From Oscillospiraceae bacterium (GTDB lineage Bacteria > Bacillota > Clostridia > Christensenellales > Aristaeellaceae): a DNA stretch of 13,859 bases. Each line of letters begins with the position of its first letter. Position 1 is the stretch's first letter. The stretch spans positions 1-13,859 of the forward strand of contig JAITDK010000035.1 of NCBI GenBank assembly GCA_031282605.1, given 5' to 3'. Position numbers and translations under genes: made by a program. Below are positions 5,593-12,126 of the stretch, one piece after another. A model generated the notes under the pieces. That model was not told where the DNA came from. It made no database searches and saw only the letters and a program-made list of their open reading frames with translations.

Positions 5593-6235
5593 GAAGACGT
5601 TCGCCTTGCGCCACATAGGGCATCTGGACTTGCTGCGGGTGATGCAGCGCGCGCTAAGGCGAGCCGACCTGCCCGTCGCATACTCGCAGGGGTTTAATCC
5701 GCACATGCTTATATCCTTCGCCTCGCCGCTGCCCGTCGGACAGTCGGGGCGCGAGGAGCTGGCCGACGTCACGTTTGAACGCCAGCTCTCCGAGGATGCT
5801 TGCCTGACCGCGCTGCATACCGCGCTGCCGCCGGGACTGCCGCCCGTGCGCGCGCGTGCCGTCGACGACAATCACCCCAAGTTGATGGCCATGCTGCGCA
5901 CGGCTTCATACATCATCCGCGCGGACGACGCGCGTTCGTTAGCCAGCGCTATCCCTGCGTTCCTCGATCGCGAGTCAATCCCAGCCGTCCGGGTATCCAA
6001 GAGCGGCTCGACGCAGGTGGATATCCGACCCATGCTGCACGAGTTGAAATATATCGATGCGTTGTCGGCCTTCCACGCGCGGGTATCGTTCACCGAGCGG
6101 GAGACGCTCAAGCCTGACCTGCTGATGCGGACGCTGGCAAGCTTCGCGGGCGTGGACGAGCCTGATCTGCTGATAGAGCGGGCAAGGCTGTTCGGGGAGA
6201 ATAGGGGATCGGCTATGCCGCTTATATACTGCTGA
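5570..6235 (+). CDS. TIGR03936 / DUF2344 radical SAM-linked protein
   Basis: A 221-residue protein. The N-terminal pattern FEKTFALRHIGHLDLLRVMQ, followed by RALRRADLPVAYSQGFNPH and a SPLPVGQSG stretch, is characteristic of the DUF2344 family (residues 1-70). The rest is less conserved. The start GTG at 5570 has GGGGAGG (5556-5562) 7 nt upstream; ATG 5576 would be too far from it. The gene overlaps the radical SAM gene by 23 bp, implying translational coupling. The biochemical role is not known; the constant pairing suggests a substrate-carrying or accessory partner of the radical SAM enzyme. RNase G follows after 15 bp, an order seen in many clostridia, which hints at an RNA- or translation-related task (inference). 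Confidence 0.9.
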   Translation: MRMFIAFEKTFALRHIGHLDLLRVMQRALRRADLPVAYSQGFNPHMLISFASPLPVGQSGREELADVTFERQLSEDACLTALHTALPPGLPPVRARAVDDNHPKLMAMLRTASYIIRADDARSLASAIPAFLDRESIPAVRVSKSGSTQVDIRPMLHELKYIDALSAFHARVSFTERETLKPDLLMRTLASFAGVDEPDLLIERARLFGENRGSAMPLIYC

Positions 6236-6250
6236 GCTTCAGGAGGTACA

Positions 6251-7528
6251 ATGATTCCATCCACACTGCCGGCGGAACGCGTTCTGCTGCTTCATAAATC
6301 TGGCGGCGACATCCGGCTGGCCATCGTCGAAGACGGGCGGTTGGCCGAATATATCCTGGCGCGGGAGAGCGATCGGAGGCTTGCGTCGAGCATCTACCTG
6401 GGCCAGGTGATCAACCGCGCGCCCAGCCTAGGCGCGGTGTTCGTGGATATAGGCGCGGATCACGGCGCACTGCTGCCGCTAAGCGACCAGCCGCCGCCGG
6501 ACGTCGAACCGCGCGCGAGGCGCAATGCCCCTACGTCATACCCCGCGCCGGGCGAACACATCCTTGTGCAAGTTATACGCGAACCCGATCCCGGCAAGGG
6601 CGCGCGAGTATCGCGGGCCGTCGTGCTGCCGGGACGGTTTGTCGCGCTGATGCCGTCGTTCGATACGGTCGGCGTGTCCAGAAAGATCGTCGACGAGGAT
6701 ACGCGGGCAAGGCTGCGCGCGCTGGGCGAGGCGCATAAGCGTGACGGGATAGGCTGGATACTCCGCACCGCCGCCGAAAACGAGACCGACGAGGCGATAC
6801 TTCGCGACGTAGAGGAAACGACGGCGTTGTGGCGCGACATCCAGACCCGCGCGAAGCACGCGAAGCCCCCGGCTCGGCTGTACGCGAACGACGACATAAC
6901 GATACGCGTCGCGCGCGATCTGACCGACTCGCGGCTGAAGATGTGCGTCGTGGACGACGAAGGGTTATTCAGCGCGCTGCGTTCCGCGTTCGAGCGGTTC
7001 GCGCCTGAGCGGATCGACGCGGTCAGGCTGGATACGGGTTCGCCGCCGCTGTTCGATCGATATAACGTCAAGCGGGATATCGGCAGCCTGCTGGCGCGGC
7101 GCGTGGAGCTGAACGGCGGCGCGTTCCTGCTGTTCGAGCCGTGCGAGACGCTTACCGCCGTGGACGTGAACTCCGGCCGCGACTCGCGCCTGCGCACCGA
7201 ACGCGACAGCGTGCTGAACGTCAACCGCATCGCCGCTCGCGAGATCGCCCGCCAGCTGCGCCTGCGCGACATCGGCGGCGTGATACTGATCGACTTCATC
7301 GATATGCGATTTGAGGAGGACAGGGAGACGCTGCGCGAATGCTTCGTCGAGTGCGCGCGCGCCGATCGCGGGCGGGTGAGGGTGGAGGGATTCACGCGGC
7401 GCGGCCTGCTTGAATTGACCCGCAAGAAGTCCGACGCGCCGCTGCGGACGCTGCTCACGAAAGAATGCCCGACATGCCATGGCGAAGGCCGCGTGCCTAT
7501 AAGTGACGGCGGTGACTGCGGTGAGTGA
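6251..7528 (+). CDS. rng: Ribonuclease G/E family endoribonuclease
   Basis: A 425-residue protein matching the catalytic half of RNase E/G: N-terminal RNase H-like part; an S1 RNA-binding domain from about 40 to 125 (SSIYLGQVIN, GAVFVDIGADHGALLPL); the GRFVALMP and GVSRKI segments; then the DNase I-like catalytic region with Asp305 (AVDVNSGRD) and Asp348 (ILIDFIDM). Their 43-residue separation equals that of the magnesium-binding Asp303/Asp346 of E. coli RNase E. The zinc-link Cys406-x2-Cys409 (ECPTCHGEG) corresponds to E. coli Cys404/Cys407 and supports dimerisation. There is no long C-terminal degradosome scaffold, so it is RNase G-like in size. It cleaves 5'-monophosphorylated single-stranded RNA in mRNA turnover and rRNA maturation. 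The start is firm: AGGAGG (6241-6246) four nt before the ATG. In many clostridia rplU-rpmA follows this gene; here miaB does. Confidence 0.95.
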   Translation: MIPSTLPAERVLLLHKSGGDIRLAIVEDGRLAEYILARESDRRLASSIYLGQVINRAPSLGAVFVDIGADHGALLPLSDQPPPDVEPRARRNAPTSYPAPGEHILVQVIREPDPGKGARVSRAVVLPGRFVALMPSFDTVGVSRKIVDEDTRARLRALGEAHKRDGIGWILRTAAENETDEAILRDVEETTALWRDIQTRAKHAKPPARLYANDDITIRVARDLTDSRLKMCVVDDEGLFSALRSAFERFAPERIDAVRLDTGSPPLFDRYNVKRDIGSLLARRVELNGGAFLLFEPCETLTAVDVNSGRDSRLRTERDSVLNVNRIAAREIARQLRLRDIGGVILIDFIDMRFEEDRETLRECFVECARADRGRVRVEGFTRRGLLELTRKKSDAPLRTLLTKECPTCHGEGRVPISDGGDCGE

Positions 7529-8915
7529 CGCCATTATCGAAACCATCATTGATAACGTCCGCAAGCGGGACGATAAGCCGCGCACGTTCGCCGTTGTCAC
7601 ATACGGCTGCCAGATGAACGCCCGCGACGGCGAGACTATCGCGCGGCTGCTGACGGCGTGCGGCTTGACCCAGGCCGATCGCGCGGACGCGGAGTTCATT
7701 CTATTCAACACATGCTGCGTCCGCGACAACGCCGAGCGGCGCGCGCTGGGCAACATACTGCGCGCGGCGCATGAGAAACGCTCCAGGCCTGAGATGATGA
7801 TCGCGGTGTGCGGGTGCATGGCGCAGGAGTCGGGCGGCGGCGCGGGGCGGACGTTTCCCGGCGCGGACATAGTGTTCGGCACCCACAATATTAAGCGGCT
7901 GCCCGAATACCTGCTACGCGCGCTTGACGAGCGTCAGCCCGTCGCGGACATATGGGAACAGGCCGTCGGGACGGAGGATATCGCGGAAGGTATCGGCGGC
8001 GCGCGCGAGCATAGCCACAAGGCGTTTGTGATAGCGATGCGCGGCTGCGACAACATGTGCAGCTACTGCATAGTGCCGTATGTGAGAGGCCGCGAACGCT
8101 CCCGCCCGATGGACGAGATACGGCGCGAATGCGAGGCGCTGCTGGCGAGCGGCGTAAAGGAAATAACGCTGCTAGGGCAGAATGTCAACTCATACGGCGC
8201 CGGCGTGGAGGGCGGAGCGACGTTTGCGTCGCTCCTGCGGGTCGTCGCGGGTCTGGGCGCGCCGCGGGTGCGGTTCATGACGTCCCATCCAAAGGATCTG
8301 TCCGACGAGCTGATCGACACGATGGCCGCGGTTCCGGCGGTGTGCAATCATATCCATCTGCCCGCGCAGTCCGGCAGCGACCGGATACTCGCGCTGATGA
8401 ATCGGCGCCACACACGCGCGCGCTACCTGGAGAGGGTAGCCAGGCTGCGCGAGGCTGTGCCGGATGTCGGGATCACAACGGACTTGATCGTAGGTTTTCC
8501 GGGCGAGACGGAATCGGATTTCGAGGATACGCTGGTCTTGGCGGAGGAGGCGCGGTTCGACGCCGCTTATACGTTCGTATACTCGCCCAGGACGGGTACG
8601 CCTGCGGCGGCGCTGCCGGATCGTGTACCGGAGGGTGTGTCGCGCGAGAGGATCGCGCGGCTGATCGCGGCGCAGGAGGCGCGGACGGCGAGTGTGTTTG
8701 CCGGGCTGATCGGCTCGGAACATATCGTACTGGTGGATGAAGCGGCGCGGCGGGGTTCCGGTTATGTGTCGGGCAAGGTGGAGCGCGGCATGGGCGTAAC
8801 GCTGCCTGGCGGCGAGGAAATGATAGGGCGGTTCGTGCCCGTTAGGATTACATCGGCGGGGCACAATACGCTTCGGGGAACGCCGTTAGACGATCGCGTA
8901 ACGGCTTCTCGCTGA
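7503..8915 (+). CDS. miaB: tRNA-2-methylthio-N6-isopentenyladenosine37 synthase (methylthiotransferase MiaB)
   Basis: A 470-residue protein. The UPF0004 domain carries the auxiliary-cluster cysteines Cys36 (YGCQMN), Cys71 (NTCCVRDNA) and Cys105 (CGCMAQ). The radical SAM cluster is Cys182-x3-Cys186-x2-Cys189 (RGCDNMCSYCIVPYVRGRE). A TRAM RNA-binding domain is at about 395-465 (GSGYVSGKVERGMGVTLPG). YGCQMN together with VPYVRGRERSR and MTSHPKDLSDELID favours MiaB over RimO or MtaB. It adds the 2-methylthio group to i6A37 of tRNAs reading UNN codons, using two SAM molecules. It overlaps the end of rng. The start is unclear: GTG 7503, 7512 and 7521 are in frame with no strong ribosome site. GTG 7521 makes a short overlap with the rng stop, suggesting coupling. 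The following YlbF-type gene and mutSL match the ymcB locus of Bacillus. Confidence 0.95.
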   Translation: MTAVTAVSDAIIETIIDNVRKRDDKPRTFAVVTYGCQMNARDGETIARLLTACGLTQADRADAEFILFNTCCVRDNAERRALGNILRAAHEKRSRPEMMIAVCGCMAQESGGGAGRTFPGADIVFGTHNIKRLPEYLLRALDERQPVADIWEQAVGTEDIAEGIGGAREHSHKAFVIAMRGCDNMCSYCIVPYVRGRERSRPMDEIRRECEALLASGVKEITLLGQNVNSYGAGVEGGATFASLLRVVAGLGAPRVRFMTSHPKDLSDELIDTMAAVPAVCNHIHLPAQSGSDRILALMNRRHTRARYLERVARLREAVPDVGITTDLIVGFPGETESDFEDTLVLAEEARFDAAYTFVYSPRTGTPAAALPDRVPEGVSRERIARLIAAQEARTASVFAGLIGSEHIVLVDEAARRGSGYVSGKVERGMGVTLPGGEEMIGRFVPVRITSAGHNTLRGTPLDDRVTASR

Positions 8916-8946
8916 AAACGGACAAGACTTGAGTGGAGGAATCGAT

Positions 8947-9378
8947 ATGACGGAGATAAACGAGGTATTCCGCCGCACGCAGGCACTGGGCGAGGCGCTG
9001 GCGGACACGCGGATATACCTTGATATGCGCGAGGCCGAGGAGGCCGTAGACGCGGACCCGGCGGTGTCGGAGATGATGGCGCAGCTGAACGCCAACCGTC
9101 TCGCGCTGACCGACCTGATGGAAGCGCCGGACGCTGACAGCGCCGTCGTTGAGATGTTCGCGAAGCGTATCGAGGATCTGCAGGAAACGCTGTCGAGCCT
9201 GCCCCAGGTTTCGCGCCGCCAAGAAGCGCGCGAGGCCTTCGCCGGATTGATCCGGCAGGTGAACCAGGTGCTGAGCTTCATGGTAACAGGCAGTACGGGC
9301 GGCGACGAGGCGTCGGGCTGCGCGGGATGCTCCGGCGGCTGCGCGGGATGCCCCGGATGCGGCGGGGCCGAGGGCTGA
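8947..9378 (+). CDS. YlbF/YmcA-family protein with Cys-rich C-terminal tail
   Basis: A 143-residue, mostly helical protein. ATG 8947 is chosen because GGAGG (8935-8939) is 7 nt upstream; the in-frame TTG at 8929 lies before that site. Residues 1-115 (FRRTQALGEALADT, EAEEAVDADPAVSEMMAQLN, AREAFAGLIRQVNQVL) fit the all-helical YlbF/YmcA fold. The tail is Gly/Cys-rich with Cys125, 128, 132, 135 and 138 (C-x2-C-x3-C-x2-C-x2-C), suited to Fe-S or metal binding. In B. subtilis, YlbF, YmcA and YaaT form a complex reported to carry 4Fe-4S clusters and to direct RNase Y-dependent mRNA maturation, with effects on sporulation, competence and biofilm formation. The miaB-ylbF/ymcA-mutS order matches the B. 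subtilis ymcA locus, but the Cys tail is more YlbF-like, so no symbol is given. mutS starts one base after its stop. Confidence 0.85.
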   Translation: MTEINEVFRRTQALGEALADTRIYLDMREAEEAVDADPAVSEMMAQLNANRLALTDLMEAPDADSAVVEMFAKRIEDLQETLSSLPQVSRRQEAREAFAGLIRQVNQVLSFMVTGSTGGDEASGCAGCSGGCAGCPGCGGAEG

Positions 9379-9379
9379 C

Positions 9380-12064
9380 ATGGCTGCCTACTCGCCCATG
9401 ATGCAGCAGTATCTGGGGCTGAAGAGGCGGTACCCGGATACAATCGTGTTCTTCCGGCTCGGAGACTTTTACGAAATGTTCTTCGAGGACGCGGAGAAGG
9501 TGTCCGCGCTGCTGAACCTGACGCTGACGGGACGCGATGCTGGCGACGGTGTTCGCGCGCCTATGTGCGGCGTTCCGCATCACAGCGCGTCGGCATACAT
9601 CAACCGATTGGTGTCGCTCGGACACAGGGTGGCGATATGTGAGCAGATGGGCGACCCGGCGCAGTCGCGCGGCTTAGTCGAACGCGAGGTCGTGCGCATC
9701 GTCACCCCAGGCACCAACATCGATCAGGAGCCGCCGGACACAGGTCAAAGCCGGTACCTTCTGTCTATGTCCGCGTTCAAGAAGCGCGCCGGGCTGGCGT
9801 GGGTCGATGTGAGCGCGGGCGAGTTCCGCGTACTGGAGCTGGAATCCGTGGGCGAGCTGGCCGACACGGTCGCGTCGATAGCGCCCGCCGAGATAATCGC
9901 CGACGCTCTCACTCAAGAGACGCTGGACGGGCTGGGCATACGTCAGATCGGCGCGGGGATTGAGCGTTACGCGGACGAGGCGTTCGCCTTGACCGCGGCG
10001 CGCAAGACGATACTGGCGCACTTCAACTCGGTTGACACAATCAATTCGGTTCGAACAGACCCCGATATGGTCGGCGAGCAAGCCCTGGCCGGCGTCACGC
10101 TTGAATCGCTGGGACTGGCAGCGCTGCCCATGGCGACGCGCGCGGCCGGCGGGCTGTTATCATACCTGAACGAAACCCAGCGTACCGCTATGACGCATAT
10201 AACAGGCTTGATCGTCAGCGAGCGTTCGGGTGAGATGGGATTGGATCGCGTCGCCCGGCGCAACCTGGAGCTGACCGAAACCATGCGCGGCCAAAAGGGC
10301 GGCGGCACGCTGTTCCACCTGCTCAACGACACGCGCACCGCCATGGGCGCGCGGATGCTGAGGCAGTGGGTGGAGCGTCCGATGGCTGTGCGCGCGCGAA
10401 TCGAGCCGCGCCTGGACGCGGTCGCCTTGCTGGCCGCCGACACGCCCCGCCTGGGCGGAATCACGCAGCGGCTGAAGGGGATCGCCGATCTTGAGCGGCT
10501 GCTGTGCAAGGTGTCGTACAGGTCGTTCACCGCGAGGGACGCGCTTGCGCTGCGCGCCGCGTTCGCGCAGATACCGGGCGTGCGCGCGATGGCCGAGGCG
10601 CTGGGTTCAGGCGAGTCCGGCGTGCCGCCCGTCGTGCTGACGGATATAATCAACGCGCTGGATTCGATGGCGGACTTGTGCGCGCTGCTGGATCGTATGA
10701 TCGACCCAAACCCGCCTCCCACCCATGCGGACGGCGGGTTCATCAAGGCCGGATATAACGAGGAATTGGATACGCTGCGCAAGGCGTCCGAGGACGGGCG
10801 GCATTGGATAGCGGATCTAGAATCGCGCGAGCGTCAGGCAACGGGCGTCAAAACCCTGAAGATCATATATAACCGTGTGTACGGTTACGTGATAGAGATC
10901 AGCAAGGGTCAGGCGGAGCGCGCGCCAGACCGCTACATCCGCCGCCAGACGCTGACGGGCAGCGAGCGGTTCACAACGCCCGAACTGACGCGCATGGAGG
11001 AGACGATCATCGGCGCGAAGGATAAGTCTATCAGGCTGGAACAGGAGCTGTTCGGTGCGCTGGTGGATTGGATAGCCGGGCATACGGCGAGGATGCGCGG
11101 CTGCGCTGAGGCGCTGGCTCGGCTGGACGCGCTGTGTTCGCTGGCGTCCGTCGCGGTGAGGAGGGATTATGTCCGCCCGACCTTTAATGATAATGGCGTA
11201 ATCGACATCAAGGACGGACGTCATCCGGTCGTGGAGACGATGCTCAAGGACGAGCTGTTTATACCCAACGATACCCACCTGGATAACGACAGCCGCGTGC
11301 AGATACTGACCGGACCCAATATGGCGGGCAAGAGCACGTACATGCGCCAGGTCGCGTTGATTGTGCTGATGGCGCAGATGGGAGGCTTTGTTCCGGCGAG
11401 AGCGGCCGATCTGTGCATAGTGGATCGGCTGTTCACCCGCGTGGGCGCTTCGGATGATCTGGCCTCCGGACAATCGACGTTCCTGGTAGAGATGAGCGAG
11501 TCCGCGTCGATACTCAAGGCCGCGACGAACCGTTCGCTGATACTGCTGGACGAGATAGGACGCGGCACGTCCACGTTTGACGGATTGTCGATAGCGTGGG
11601 CGATAACCGAATACGTCGCGGAGAAGATAGGCGCGAAGACGCTGTTCGCGACCCATTATCACGAGTTGAGCGAGCTTGAGGGACAGTTGCCCGGCGTGGT
11701 TAACTACTCTGTCAGCGTGAAGGAGCAGGGGGAGCATATCTTGTTCCTGCGCAGGATAGAGCGCGGCGGCGCGGACAAGAGCTTCGGCATACACGTCGCG
11801 CGGCTGGCCGGACTGCCCCGGCCCGTCGTGATGCGCGCGACCGCGATACTCGCGCGGATAGAGGCGGCCAATCATGGCGGAGCGGGTATAGGCAGGAGCA
11901 TCCTGGAGAAAAACAAAACGCAGGCGCGCAGCCAGCTGGCCATAGGCGAGTCCGAACGCGCTGCGCTGATAGACGATCTGCGCGCTCTGGACGTCATGTC
12001 GATGAACCCGATAGAGGCGTTGAACACGCTCTTTAAGATACACGAGCGGGCGAAGAATGTTTGA
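9380..12064 (+). CDS. mutS: DNA mismatch recognition ATPase MutS
   Basis: An 894-residue protein, usual to slightly long for MutS1. The mismatch-reading Phe-x-Glu is Phe30-Tyr31-Glu32 (GDFYEMF) in the N-terminal domain. Connector, lever and clamp regions span about 125-560 (NLELTETMRG, GARMLRQWVERP, GYNEELDTLR, YNRVYGYVIEISK). The ABC-type ATPase follows, with Walker A GPNMAGKST at 645-653, the ABC signature region LASGQSTFLVEM, Walker B LILLDE ending at Asp724-Glu725, and the GRGTSTFDG and ATHYHEL motifs. A short C-terminal helical tail ends in ALNTLFKIHERAK. It binds mismatches and small loops as a dimer and recruits MutL. FYE plus the N-terminal domain distinguishes it from MutS2. It begins one base after the YlbF-type stop with GAGGG (9370-9374) as ribosome site, so it is tightly coupled. 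mutL follows after 62 bp. Confidence 0.98.
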   Translation: MAAYSPMMQQYLGLKRRYPDTIVFFRLGDFYEMFFEDAEKVSALLNLTLTGRDAGDGVRAPMCGVPHHSASAYINRLVSLGHRVAICEQMGDPAQSRGLVEREVVRIVTPGTNIDQEPPDTGQSRYLLSMSAFKKRAGLAWVDVSAGEFRVLELESVGELADTVASIAPAEIIADALTQETLDGLGIRQIGAGIERYADEAFALTAARKTILAHFNSVDTINSVRTDPDMVGEQALAGVTLESLGLAALPMATRAAGGLLSYLNETQRTAMTHITGLIVSERSGEMGLDRVARRNLELTETMRGQKGGGTLFHLLNDTRTAMGARMLRQWVERPMAVRARIEPRLDAVALLAADTPRLGGITQRLKGIADLERLLCKVSYRSFTARDALALRAAFAQIPGVRAMAEALGSGESGVPPVVLTDIINALDSMADLCALLDRMIDPNPPPTHADGGFIKAGYNEELDTLRKASEDGRHWIADLESRERQATGVKTLKIIYNRVYGYVIEISKGQAERAPDRYIRRQTLTGSERFTTPELTRMEETIIGAKDKSIRLEQELFGALVDWIAGHTARMRGCAEALARLDALCSLASVAVRRDYVRPTFNDNGVIDIKDGRHPVVETMLKDELFIPNDTHLDNDSRVQILTGPNMAGKSTYMRQVALIVLMAQMGGFVPARAADLCIVDRLFTRVGASDDLASGQSTFLVEMSESASILKAATNRSLILLDEIGRGTSTFDGLSIAWAITEYVAEKIGAKTLFATHYHELSELEGQLPGVVNYSVSVKEQGEHILFLRRIERGGADKSFGIHVARLAGLPRPVVMRATAILARIEAANHGGAGIGRSILEKNKTQARSQLAIGESERAALIDDLRALDVMSMNPIEALNTLFKIHERAKNV

Positions 12065-12082
12065 ATAAGCGAATAGGGCGCT

Positions 12083-12111
12083 TTGAATAGGATATTTTAA
12101 ATGGATAGTAT
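12083..12111 (+). promoter_or_regulatory. Weak promoter-like pair between mutS and mutL
   Basis: TTGAAT (12083-12088) and TAGTAT (12106-12111) are separated by 17 bp, with four of six consensus bases each, inside an unusually AT-rich 62-bp gap. A transcript would start at the mutL ribosome site (AGGAT, 12116-12120), leaving almost no leader. It may be an internal promoter for mutL or simply relaxed spacer sequence. Confidence 0.2.
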
Positions 12112-12126
12112 AAACAGGATACGCAC

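Noticed and set aside
7503..8915. RimO or MtaB rather than MiaB
   Set aside because: YGCQMN, VPYVRGRERSR and MTSHPKDL, and the mutSL neighbourhood, all point to MiaB.
10817..12043. Long (408-codon) minus-strand frame opposite mutS
   Set aside because: Shadow of biased codon use in a GC-rich gene. The translation is Arg/His-rich without domains, and MutS on the plus strand is unambiguous. The same holds for the long antisense frames opposite rng, miaB and mutL.
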